This document shows, in pieces, positions 1 to 11,666 of a stretch of DNA of 64,000 nt; the first letter of the stretch is position 1, and each line of letters opens with the position of its first letter. The translations under genes were made by a program, and so were the position numbers. Below the pieces are notes generated by a model. That model had not been told where the DNA came from and made no database searches. It saw only the letters and a program-made list of their open reading frames with translations. Location: the NCBI GenBank assembly GCA_033439265.1, contig JAVTVX010000024.1, positions 558,001 through 622,000 of the forward strand, in the 5' to 3' direction. The DNA comes from Dillenia suffruticosa. Taxonomy: Eukaryota > Streptophyta > Magnoliopsida > Dilleniales > Dilleniaceae.

Positions 1-686
1 ATAAAAGAACAAAATTTGCACTCAAGCAAAATTAAGGACAACCATTCAATACGTCATCAACTACTCTAATTTGTTTATTTACCTTTTATTCTGGCAGAAG
101 GCAAAAACCTCAAAAATGTCAAATGAACAGAAAAGCTACGGTCCACAACAAACCAAGCTAGAGAAACAAAAAGAAAACAATTACACATCCTATAGCAGCA
201 GGGGCAGGGGGTTTCTAAAACTGACAACGGGTCTTTCCTGAACCATCAAGAAATATTAAATATTTGAATAAATTATTTATAATAATTTGATTTAATATTT
301 GTAATAATAGGTACAAACAGCTTAATAAATATTCATTTTATCCTAAATAAATCCTCGGACAGAATGAATTATTAAGAATTCTTTTATTTTTATGTTGTTT
401 TCATGTGCAAATTCATTGACACATTTTTAACGGAACGAGTCTACAATTTTAATTTCACATTAGCCATTACAAATACGGTGTGTGAATATTGTAAGTAGTT
501 AATGAATTTGAAATAAATTTTGAAGATTTTAGATATATGGTTGTTGCTTGTGACAAATACACATGACAATAGCATCCAACTCAATCCTCATGAACTCAGC
601 GCGGCAGCTTTATTTCAATTGCTTTTGTCCCCAAAAATTATGCTTGTACGCATCTGGGTGCTTACTCTGCATTATGGTTTTTATGG

Positions 687-734
<48 letters not shown>

Positions 735-2113
735 CTTGTACAGTACTCAATAGTAGTACGACGTCGAATGTACCTTTACGTATGGAGATATGTAACAAAC
801 ACAGAGAAGGGTTGTTTTCAGTGCCAGAGATGAAGAAGAAACTTCCTCAGAAAGCATGTGTGTCCTCTCGTGTGTGCTGCCTAAAAGCTTCATATCCTGT
901 AACTCCCACGAAACTTACTGATTCCATTGTTAGAAGAATCTATTCACCCTTTTTATTTTGGAATTTATCAAAGTCAAATGTTGTGGGAGAATAAAAACAG
1001 AAGCTTTACCATACCCACATGTGCTGCTTCACACCTTTTTTCTTGACACCCTTTTAAGCTCAAAAGATGTGCCTTCCCACCTTTGTTCCTTTAGGCTTGA
1101 GTTTCAAGACGGAGGGAGGATTCAATTCATTTTTTGCTGGTATTTTTTTTTTTTTTTTAATAGACTATAATCACGTTAAATATTATTAAACCCAATTTAA
1201 TACGATTAAGCCCTTATAAGTATACTGATACCCGAACATCGGAACAATTAAACTTCCATGCTATGACTTAGAATGTAGAACTAATTGGCCCACTCTAGCC
1301 TGCCCTCCTGGGCTTCAAGGCCTTCAAACAGGCCGAGGTGTCTCTCTCTCAATCTCTCTCTCTCTGCGCTTTCCTTTAATACGGAACTTTCCAATTCAGG
1401 TGTTGACTTGGAAGAGATTCTTTTGTTGCTAGGAGGAGGACCAACGAAACAATATAATTAATTTAGTTTAAAATAAAAGACTAAGGTTATACATAAAATC
1501 AATAATTCTATAAAAAAAATTTTAATTTAATTTTATTTCTAAATTGTTGCTCGTGAGAATTTGTAAATTAAAAAATTGAATTAATTTACAAAAATTTGTG
1601 AATCATATATAATTTTTTTATAAATATTATATAGAATTAAACTCGGATGTTATTTGAGACTTCAAATCATGAAATTTAATTAGATATTATATTTTCTCTT
1701 GAGCTCCAAATTAAAAATTATTTGAAAAAGAAGAGAATTAAAAAATTTAATCAAAATAAATTAGATTTATGTTTTATTTAATTCCAAACAAAACGTAAAG
1801 CGATATGCAGCAAAATAAGCCTTCCGCCTCTCGTATAGAAGGTATTTCATTACATTTTCCTTGTCTTTCCTTTTCCTTTCAGTAGCCATAGAAACTGATT
1901 TCATCTATTTGCATGTTCTTCAAATTGTACTAGAATTTTAAGCCATGTCTGGTTTTGAACCTCTACGTTAAAGAAACATGGTATAATACACACAACTCTA
2001 CAAACACTAGGAGGGCCTTGGATTCATAAGCCTACAGCTCTATCGTTTACACGTGAGACAAAGTTGTACTCCATTTGAGGATGCTATGCTACACATTTTA
2101 GTGTTTGTTCTCT
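1..2113. other. Intergenic, no gene recognised
   Basis: AT-rich sequence with a (GA)n run at about 694-730 and a broken (TC)n tract at about 1340-1366. Short open frames around the GA run are made by the repeat itself (Arg/Glu or Leu/Ser strings) and resemble nothing I know. Nothing else is supported. Confidence 0.6.
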
Positions 2114-4760
2114 TCAAACTCGAATCAACTCAGGTATGAGCATGAGAAGGAAGGTGAGCTCACGCTGAGTGTAGTGTGGCTTCTTTTGATGTAGATATTG
2201 GTCGTTCAGTTTGTCATCCTCACCCGCCTCATGGACCAGTTTCATGAACTCTAAGACCGCCTCTCTTATCTCTTGCACAAGGTCAACTATCACTCCTCTA
2301 CCCCCATTAGATGCTGCATGTATACTGCCTCCGGAACATTACGGTAAATGCAAAATAATGTTAACTTTATTATTCAATTGCCTACCCCTAACTCCATCAT
2401 CTCCAATAACATAGGAAGTCCAAAAAACACACAAAGTGTAAGACTTAAGAAGTTTAGTACCTACTTCAATTGGCCGTATGTTAAGAGAGAGACCAGAATC
2501 TTTAATTCTGGTCATTGCCTCTGGGGCTTCTGAATATTGCTCTGACTTCAGATACAATTCCTTGTAATCCATTCTCTAAGCAAAGCTTAATGGCTTCGTC
2601 TATGGAGCTCCTTCTCGTGTCTGTGTAGATCACGTTTCCTCCGTTGGTCAAGAAGAACACCTGGAACAACACAAACAGATAGTGACTAGTTGCTACCTAA
2701 TAATTCAATTATTATTACAACATATGCACTCCGCTAGGAGCAAAACTAGAAACTTGTATTAAAGAGACAAATTACAACATACATGTTGGCAGATGTTACA
2801 ACTTTTAAGGAGCAATCAGCATTGTAAATGATTTTAGCGGTATTTCTAGCACTTTGCCCCCCCCCCCCCGGGGGTGTTGAAGGAGAATGTGGACTTACTG
2901 GGTAAAAGTTCTGCATTTTCCTGACTAGTCGTAATGCATTCGGTTGAAAGCTTGAAAATATTATGGGTCTATCTCTTGCATACTCATTTACCACCTAAAA
3001 GATTGACGTCAATTAAATGACCACCACCTGATAAATTATTAGGGAGATTCAACAAATAATGTGTCTGTGTCACAATAAATACCCGCATCATCACTCCTAT
3101 AACATGTGTGAGCTCATTGTTGGTATATACTATTTGATCTTCGATATTGAAACCCAACGAAGGATGTACACTCTCAAACACTTCTTGCAAGGGCAGAACG
3201 AGTCATCAATTTCAACGCTCCATAACTTTCCCATCCGTAGTCTTTCGATATAGAGATATTCCTGCCTGCTTATTTCAGGAAACAACAAAAGCACGCATGT
3301 CAAATGTAGGTACTTAACATAAGAGCAAACGTAAATGTAAACTCACATTTCCAGGTTCCCTTTGGACTCCATAACCTAGGAATTCTTCCATTGTAAGCTC
3401 AGTGACCCCCTGAAATTAATAGCAAGATGGTGAATGACAAACAAATGACAGGAAGAATGAATGAGAGTGCATGGGAAATTGTGCTAACTTCTTCCTGGGT
3501 GAGAGTGAAGTTGTCATGGAAAATGACTGCACAGCCATCTTTGGTAACCTACAAAAATAGGTTTTTGTTTTACATTTTCTCTATATTCTTTTTTTTTTCC
3601 TACGGTCACCAATAATTAAAAAAATAATAAAAACAAGTAGGAAATAATCGGTACATAAAAAAGGAGAATGTGAATACGAAGAAAACATAATTGCCACACA
3701 AAAGATAATTTCCAATTCTCAGTTAATCTACAAGTACATGAGATATTGCCCGGACCAAACTTCTTTGGATTTAGTGATCGATATTCTACCCCCTTAATCA
3801 GAGGTTTTGAGTTCGACTTCTGACAATAATAAAAAAAGATTTGGGAGAATAAACCCTTAAAATAGTCTCTACAATACTCGAATCTGATTAATCGGGTAAA
3901 ACTCGGATATCGATAGCAAAAACTATAAAAATAAAAAATAAAAAAAACGAAATTGTCTAGAGGTACGCATGGCTAGGTTCGGGCCATGACTAACTAAGAA
4001 ATTCGACTTATTCGAAACAAGAGGGTTTCGCGGCGCATGGGGACAGAGTCGGACGCAGCGCACCTCTTGGGCATTTGCGCGTCGCGCTATCGAATCCAAC
4101 TACCGCAAACCAGAGAGTGAGGGAGGGGAAAAAAAATGGCACACACAGAAGTGGGGTTTTGTTTGACTAGGTGGTGATTAAATAACGCGAACACTAATTT
4201 CCATTAAATAAGGATGTTAGCAACTGGGTTAAATTTGACACCAACACACACAAAGGAAGGCAATCTTAAACAAACAAACTGGGAAAATTATCTAAGGCTA
4301 GGGGCTAATAAGTAATATATGAAAAAGGTAATGCCACCGGCAAGAAAAAAAGGAATGTACAATGCATTGAAAGATTACCTGAACGTCGAACTCGATGAAG
4401 TCGATGTCGAATTTGGAGGCAGCATTAAAAGACACAATCGAATTCTCCTTAATGACTTTCCTATGACTATGATTCGCCAACTCCGACTGTCTTGCATTTG
4501 CAATGTGTTCATTTCCGCACCCTCTGTGTCCTATCACCTTAAACCCCTTCAACGTTTCACCTCCTCCAGTTTTACCTTTACAAACCAATTTATAAATACC
4601 AAAACCTTAAGGGATCAAAAGGAAAAAAAATGGAGAGGAAAAGAAACCGACTTGCTGATGATGTTGAGATGTATGCGGGCGCTTCCGGGACTTGATTTAT
4701 GAGGTTTGGAACCTCCGAAACTTGAACTGCTTTCAGGCCCCTATCCCCTCCTTTTTGAGA
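2114..4760 (-). pseudogene. Glycerophosphodiester phosphodiesterase (GDPD1/2-like), broken
   Basis: The family hydrolyses glycerophosphodiesters to glycerol-3-phosphate plus an alcohol. Exon 1 (to 4379) carries VIGHRG, a KENSIVSFNAA-like stretch and DFIEFDVQ, all GDPD catalytic-barrel hallmarks. Exon 2 (3489-3548) reads VTKDGCAVIFHDNFTLTQEE and exon 3 (3347-3409) GVTELTMEEFLGYGVQREPG, both intact with good splice sites. Later pieces fit the family in order: DDSFCP then LQEVFESVHPSLGFNIE (near 3180), RPIIFSSFQPNALRLVRKMQ (near 2950), VFFLTNGGNVIYTDTRR (near 2640), PEAMTRIKDSGLSL (near 2510), YMQHLMGVE (near 2320), ending LLMLIPELIRV with TGA at 2114-2116. Breaks: the expected ATG before LKAVQVSEVP reads AGG; there are frameshifts near 3200 (two), 2545 and 2300; a KF-type segment is missing after GFNIE. 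Probably a pseudogene; if the indels are assembly errors it would be a GDPD1/2 gene of about 370 residues. Confidence 0.8.
3750..3947 (+). mobile_element. SINE (tRNA-derived head, A-rich tail), old copy
   Basis: Lies in the first intron of the GDPD pseudogene. It is recognisably the same family as the copy at 60892-61088: shared blocks are the start CGGACCAAAC/CGGATCAAAC, CTTAATCAGAG, a B-box-like GAGTTCGA, TTAAAAT followed by CTCTACAAT/CCCTATAAT, GATTAATCGGGTAAAA and CGGATATCGATAG, ending in an A-rich tail. No clean target-site duplication was found, so the ends are approximate. It is more diverged than the 61 kb copy. Confidence 0.65.
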
Positions 4761-4769
4761 AGATCACAG

Positions 4770-7700
4770 AACAAGAAAGGGGGCTCGCCGACGTGAATCT
4801 CGTACTAACAAACGTTCGAAGGAAAGAGGGGTTAATGTCGGATGATGTGGTGTCGGTCCATGTGTATTTAAACGACCCTATGTCCAGTGCCATTGACCCC
4901 CCCTTTCTCTCGCTGTCGAATGTTCCCTCGAATATAGTCTTCTTTCTTATCCTATTATTTCCATTTTTTAATTTTTGTTTTAGTACTTTTAGTTCTTCAA
5001 TGCTATTTGTTTGTTCTGCTATTTTCTAGGATATATGATGCCTCCATGTCCATGTCGTTGGATTCTAGTTTAACCGCGAGTCAACTCTTTTAGGAATTGG
5101 GATGGACTCATGCAATTATTAATAACAATTCAATAAATTATTAATCTCCCAAATAGAAATAATTAAAATACAGTATTTTTTGTTTGTGTTTATTAAATTT
5201 TCTTCTTTACCCATATTCTAGGAAAGGAAAATTCCAAAAAAAAAAAAAGGATAAAGATTCAATTGAGGTTTCCATCAACAAGGCTAAATTTGCAAATTTG
5301 GATCTTTTTGAGCAATTTTACAAATAAATGTTAGAATTATGTATTAAAATACTATTATAAATCATTACATTAATGATTTTTTATATTAAAAAATCTCTAG
5401 TGAAACTACCAATTTTTTTTTTTTAATATAGAGTTTTGCAAGTCAATAAAAAATTTTTCTATAAAAATTATTTATACAAATTTTTTTATTGAAAAATTAA
5501 CTTAATTATATCTAATTTTCAAAATAAAATCGAAATGATTTTCTAGTCTCTAGTGGGGTTATCGACTTCTTTCAGGAAAAATAGATGGCAATAGAGGCCA
5601 AACTCAAATTATAAATTTTTTATAACAAGCTTAAAATATTTAAATAATTTATCAAATTTGAAATGAAACTCATTTTGACTGCAAATATGTAAACGTTTGA
5701 GCTTCTGGGAACGAGATTGCGTCCTCCCGATTCTTCTGCAGAAGAAATTTCCGGATATTGAATGAAACCAAAGCAGCCCAAGGTCACTAGATTTTTTTGG
5801 TAAAGCAAGGTCACTAGATTGTTCTCATTTTCTCGAATCCAGATCCAGACTCAAGGCCAGGGCATCAAACCAAACATTGTTGGACCCTTCAACTACCATA
5901 TCATTTTAGTCTGCCGACTACCTTGACCTGGAAGCTACACTTTCTAGGCTCATGGGCCTAATGCACAGCACTACAGAGAACAAGCAGCAAGAGAACATAA
6001 GAGGTCAGCCACACCCCCGCCCCCCAAAAAAAAGAGCAAATCTACTACCACTCATTCTTCTCGACTCGATTCCATCAATTCTTGTCAACAAGGAAAGAAC
6101 AACCACTTTCTCCATTTTTCAACATGAAAGATCCTCTAGTTAAATCTTATAAGAAATCCTTCGTTTTGTTAACAGACCAAGTGAAGAAGCCAGAAATGTC
6201 AGTGTTTTTACATGGACACATTGGAAGTCATCATTACAAATTGGCAAAGCTAAGAATTCACATTAGGGGTCCTAAGTACGACATGCAGACAAAAGAGGGT
6301 GAAAGTAAATTTTTTAGGAACAATGTTCTAAAATATCTTTACGGTATTTTGACTCCTTAAAAACATTTCTAAAACTTTTAATAACATTGGATTGAGATGC
6401 CCCATCTTGGCTTTGCCGCTGATTAAAACATGAGCTTTTTGAATACCAAGGTATGGAAGAGGAGCATAACTACACCCCAGTAGTAGTGCAATCCATTGAA
6501 TACGCCCTACCATGAATGTAATTTGCAATCTTTCTAATAAGAAATATAAAGACATTAGCATCAACCCAGATCCATCACATTCAATGAAAATGGTGATTAC
6601 ATAGTTTTAACTTGTAGGGCAGTACTTTCTGAATGTTCCACTTCCACAATGCACTCACTCATATGAAAGGGTCATACAGCCTGGTGCTAGTTGCTACTAG
6701 TTTGTGGTTAATTCAGTTCTAGTAATGGGATGGAATGTGTAACAGTGATGATCCAATTTATTATGGTGCAAGGAAGTGGCTAGACAGTTTTAGCATCTTC
6801 TCACAAACTGCATACTGAGGCGCCATTGGAGCATCAGCTGGAATATCCCTATACCCACCTCATATTTGACTACCACAAACCTTTTGTTCTCATTGCCCCA
6901 TAGTCTGATATTGTAGGAAAGTATGTTTAAGCTATCTCCTAAGATCAGCAGTTAAGACTTGGTGGAACCGAGAGTTGGTCCCTTGGCAAAAAAACCTCAC
7001 TAAGAAAAAGCATATAGCTATAGGGTTCCTTGTTTCATGGACCCTACAAACTACATTCATTGAGATGAATTTCCTCCGACTCAGGTAGAAACAAGCTTAT
7101 AGTGGAAGGACTTACCAAGGGCAGCTTGCGCATCTAGTTTTTAAACTAGAGATCATGCGCTAGCCCATGAAGCAGCAGAGCACACAATTCAAACTCAGAC
7201 TCTCAGGTGGGGACATTGTGTGGCACTAAAGCTCAATAGAGGCAGTTTATCTGTGCAAAAAGAAACTGGTCCCCATCATGCATTCACTGCACTATGCACA
7301 TGAGGGGGCAAAATCTTGCAGAATATTATCAAGTTTAAGAGTAAGGATTTCGAACTTTCTAGAACCAATCCAGGCTACAGATTGGGCCTCTTAAATGACT
7401 TGAGTTAAGCCTGAGGCAGAACTCTTTCTAATTTGTTAAATCTTGCCGAGCAAATAGTACAGATCATCATTACTGGTAATACAATTCTTAGTTAACCACA
7501 AAGATTGTTGTTATATGGTTAAGCATGAAAGATCAACATCTCATGCTATGTTTAACTAGAGATGATAAAATAATAAAATAATTATCTTACTGTGTAGGTA
7601 GCATTTGGTTTGGAATACAAGATGGGAGAGGATGAGACGGAAGGGATAAGAAAGAATAGATGGGAGGGAACGGAAATTCGAAATGCAAAAGAACAAAGTT

Positions 7701-8165
7701 GAAAAAAAAATTATCAAAATTTTCATTTTCATCGTCGCCCCAATGTTCCTTAAAAAGAAGAAAACAGAAATTTGGCTCATTCCTTCATCAAGATGGAGAT
7801 ATTTTTTTGGTATGTCTTTGTCTCCGGAAGCCGGACATAAAATTTTCTATCTCATACCCATCCCTTCTACTCTCTATGCCATTCCTAACACTATTGCAAG
7901 GAATTTCACCAAGTTCAGCTTTGTAAAGCATCAATAGTAAAGGATGGGCCAGGAAAAAAAAAGCATTTGATATTATTGGAAAAAATACTTATCATAGCAG
8001 TGAAAGATACATGATTAATTTATCTTTATCAAGCTAGTCATTACATTACAAGCTTATTCTGGCAGTATAAGAAGTCTTACCTGCTATCTGCAATATGCAA
8101 AATGTTTAACAACAGTGGGTTGCTGAGGTAAAAGTATCTGATGGACAGCTGTTTATGTCGAACTA
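4770..8165. other. Intergenic, no gene recognised
   Basis: No convincing coding frame on either strand. A segment at about 7600-7900 begins GCATTTGGTTTGGAATACAA and ends with CCCATCCCTTCTACTC-like sequence. This style is common at the ends of plant MITEs, but I could not match terminal repeats, so no element is called. Confidence 0.5.
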
Positions 8166-9926
8166 TCAGAGCCTGGAAAAAACAGGAGTTCTCTTCTTGA
8201 GGTATGCTTGGACTGCCTCCATAAGATCATCAGACAAGAGCATAGACGAGTTCCAAGTAGCAATATAATCCAGTCCTTGATCCATACTCATATCCCTACT
8301 TTTAAGTAAAATGGCCTTTGTTCCAACCACAGCAAGTGGTGACTTCGCGGCAATATCTGCCACAAGCATCATTATGGAGAAAAAAAATTAATTACAAGAA
8401 ACAAGCAAAGCAATTGATCCAGCTAATATACTTGATGAAGAATGATTTCAAAATAATGAAGCAGTAAAATCAATTGATGTAAAAAGAAACAATACAAATA
8501 TAGCAAAAGCCCTGCAGTTCTGTCCACATGGTTCAAACGAGATCTTATATACCCCAACCAAATCCAACTACACCTTTCTAAAATAGGATCAGCAATATGT
8601 CGTTAACTCTTTTAATGTGCCCAACACAAGATTAAACACAATAGGATGCATTTTATCCACGGAAATGATGCGGTGATTAGCTATATCTAATGCTTGTCCA
8701 AACCCCAAAAGAAATTAAAAGTAGCCAAATGGTTTGCAGCTTCCCTTCTTAAGATTCATTTCATCTGATACCCCCACAAAATAATTCCCATCAGGGGCAA
8801 AGCCGGGGCAAACACAGTAACTGCAATTAAAATGTATAGAAATCCCCCCCCCCCAAATATGTTGATGTGCCAAACAAAAAACACAGATGTGTCAGACAAT
8901 TCGTGTAAGAGCAACCACAATAGAACGCATTTTATGCACGAAAATGAAGTGATCAGCGGAATCTACTTGTTCTCCAAAACTTAAAAGAAATTAAAAGTAA
9001 CCAAATGATTTGGAGCTCCCCACTTAAGATTTATATCTCATACCCCACAAATAATTCAGATCAGATGCAGTGATGGCGAACATAGTAATTGCAATCTAAA
9101 AAATCTAAAATTAGAAAATATTTTGCTTAAATAGCCTCAACGATATGTTAACCAGCTCTACATTAGTAAAAACCTTATAAGAACAATTGCATTAGACAAT
9201 TAACGTGGGACCCAATTTCAAATTTTTTGCATTAGACCGATAAATAAATAGTCAAAATGAGTGTCATTTCATTACTTAATACTTACTCGCAGCAATTTGT
9301 CGAACACCGTCATCCAACTCCACCTTAGACTCAAAAACCTTAGTCACCAAACCTATATTCTTCGCTTCTTCACTCGAAAACCTCCTCCCAGTCAAAGCCA
9401 ACTCCATCGCATTCCCAAACCCAACAATCCTCGGCAACCTCTGAAGGGTCCCCAAATCAGCCACAATCGCCAAATCAACTTCCTTGACCGAAAAAAACGC
9501 ATCCTTGGAACAATACCTAACATCACAGGCCGTCACAAGATCAATTCCACCGCCAATACAACCACCGCTGATCGCAGCAATCACCGGCTTCCGACACCGT
9601 TCGATTGCGGTGAGGGAATCCTGCATTGACTTGATTGTTCTCCGGAGGCGCTCGCCGGTTCGTCCGCGGTCGGAGACTTGGGTTTGGTTGGTGATTGTGT
9701 TGAGGGCATGGATGTGGATTCCGGAGCAGAAGTGTTGGGTTTTGGAGGAGATGACTATGACCGAAACATCAGGGTTTTGGTCGAGAGAGGTTATGGCTTT
9801 GGGAAATTCGGTGAAGAAATCGAGGGTAAGTGCGTTTTTGAGAGATGGGGTGTTCAAGTAGAGGTAGTATACCGATGGGGTTGAGCTCAGTGTCTCGATT
9901 TCTAGGGTTTTGTATTTCTCCTCCAT
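8166..9926 (-). CDS. DCI1: Delta(3,5)-delta(2,4)-dienoyl-CoA isomerase, peroxisomal (DCI1-like)
   Basis: Crotonase-fold enzyme that moves double bonds of 3,5-dienoyl-CoA to 2,4-dienoyl-CoA, allowing peroxisomal beta-oxidation of unsaturated fatty acids. Two exons: 9287-9926 and 8166-8356, with a GTAAGT donor and a CAG acceptor; 276 residues, against 278 for Arabidopsis DCI1. The oxyanion region is CSGI (68-70) and GGCIGGGIDL (121-130). The catalytic acids of the family are present with the right spacing: D129, E149 and D157. The last three residues are SRL, a PTS1 peroxisomal signal. The start at 9926 (MEEKYKTLEI) matches family N-termini; an in-frame ATG at 9995 lies in a GA-rich leader and is less likely. 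One oddity: position 71 is His where the remembered homologue has Asp (GIDL). The 930-bp intron holds a diverged tandem duplication. Confidence 0.93.
8618..9115. repeat. Diverged tandem duplication inside the DCI1 intron
   Basis: About 220 bp at 8618-8840 recurs at about 8895-9115, diverged but colinear. Shared blocks include CACAATAGGATGC/CACAATAGAACGC, GCATTTTAT-CACG, AAAAGAAATTAAAAGTA, CCAAATG, CTTAAGATT, CTCATACCCC, ACAAATAATTC and CATAGTAATTGCAAT. The offset is about 275-295 bp. No coding capacity was seen. Confidence 0.7.
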
Positions 9927-10103
9927 CTTTTCAGAGAGAGAGACAGAGGGATGAAACTTTTGAGACGATTGATTTGGATTAGGTTCACAAAGCAAAGGGT
10001 GAGTTGTGAAAGAAGAACAACATTTTACGAGATCGAAAGTCGACGCATACGAAATGAATTAATTTAGATATTATTTAAAAGGAAAAAAAAAAAAAAAAAA
10101 AAA

Positions 10104-10172
10104 AGGTGCTCCTATCCAGAGTCGAACCCGCAGGATACAACGTCAGAAGTGTCTGTCTGCTAACCACAACAT
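10104..10172 (-). other. Degenerate tRNA-like sequence followed by poly-T
   Basis: On the minus strand there is an A-box-like GTGGTTAGCAGACAGAC, then a B-box-like GCGGGTTCGACTC and a 3' end GGAGCACC, followed directly by about 22 T (10081-10104 on the plus strand is poly-A). The T stem and acceptor stem do not pair properly, so this is not a functional tRNA. It is best read as a tRNA pseudogene or the tRNA-derived head of an old SINE. Confidence 0.4.
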
Positions 10173-11588
10173 TTGAGGATGATTCAAAATATTGAATTTT
10201 AATTTAAATATAAAAGTGTAATTAAATCTTTTCATCCCCACTGAAATATAATTTTCCATCCTCCTCAGGAGAGTATAAGAAAAATATATCTCCATAGTCT
10301 CTCAAATTTAAATTCTCTTCGATTTTTTTTTTTTTTACTGTTGAATGAATCAAAAATAAAAATATTTAAATTATCAAGATAACCAAAAATAATATAAAAT
10401 TTATTGCATTTCAATTCTGTTTTGAAGTGATAAAATATATACCACCGACTATAGCCATACCTAAACAATCTACGCCAAGCTAGGGAGGTACAAGATTGGT
10501 ACAAATTAGACCAAAATTTGAATTTCAAAAGTTTTTATGCTTCATGCCATGTTGTAATTGTGAGATAGACATAATCATCCATAATAACATATGTCATTGA
10601 GTAACTTTTTTATTTTTTATTTTTGATCAATACTATAATTAGAAGTTGTGTGAACGGTCATTATTCATTTATAGGCATTTTTCTAAGTTTATAAGTAAAG
10701 GTTTGTAATGTAAGTGGCATATCGATGGTATTGTTGTGTTATTCAACAACATATTTCTGTAGGGCACATTAGCATTAACATTTGCCATGAAAGAAGAGGT
10801 GGGTTCGAGTATTCTAGGTGCTAGGACTATGGCGGGTTATGCGAGCAAGCATTGTTGGCAGGGAACATAATATTCCTGCAGTTTCATCTCAAAAAATGGC
10901 CAAATCTTAAGCTTCCTTCCTGCATCAATCTATATTTGCAGCCCTAATGTTTATTTTCTCAAAGCTCGTATGATATGTTTTCATTATCTTCTTGCTGACC
11001 CCCAAGCCATTTCTTTTTAATTTTTTCCACATGAACCACGCACTGGATAAAAGCTTAGAATTTCAAAATGTGTAACTATACAATACTTCCTAAAATGAAT
11101 TTTCTTTGATCATAGATTGTTTACATGGCCCAAATATTGTGGTTGTGTTCGGTTAAAAATTGCAAGAGTGGATTGGTCACGTGAAGGAGGCCCTTTCAAG
11201 AGTACGATGATCATGAATATGATCATCTTCATTATCCCTATATAAACGACGAACGCACCGACAACATTTGCATGAGAACTTACTAGGTACTTCCTCCAGA
11301 CAAAGACAGAGAAAGAAGTTTGGGGCTGAAGAACCACTTCCTCTCTCTCCTTTCTCTATCTTCCAAAAGCGGCATATGCACTTTGTCTGTGCAAACGTCG
11401 ATCTCTCTTTCTTTGTGTACGGGCATGCACCCGCTGTTTCATTGAAAGAGAGAGAGAGAGAGAGATCAAGGCATGTTCTCATGCACTTACTCTGGCAGTT
11501 GGCATTACGCTTATACATTCTGCTTCCTTTCTATCATATACCAAAATCTTGTAACTTTTACTTGTTGACTTTGTGATCAGATTGAACT

Positions 11589-11666
11589 CGATTCAAGATT
11601 CCTTGTACTTTTACTAGTTTGGGTTATCGATTCAAGATTCCTTGTACTTTTACTAGTTTGGGTTAT
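11589..11666. repeat. Perfect 39-bp tandem duplication
   Basis: The unit beginning CGATTCAAGATTCCTTG and ending TTTGGGTTAT occurs at 11589-11627 and again, base for base, at 11628-11666. It is noncoding and, being identical, either recent or an assembly artefact. Confidence 0.95.

Noticed and set aside
520..994. Frames with long Arg-Glu or Leu-Ser strings around the GA repeat
   Set aside because: Produced by the (GA)n run; no family resemblance. The same applies at 11.3, 23.7, 26.1 and 31.3 kb.
7600..7930. Possible MITE
   Set aside because: The composition and left end look MITE-like, but no terminal inverted repeats or target duplication could be matched.
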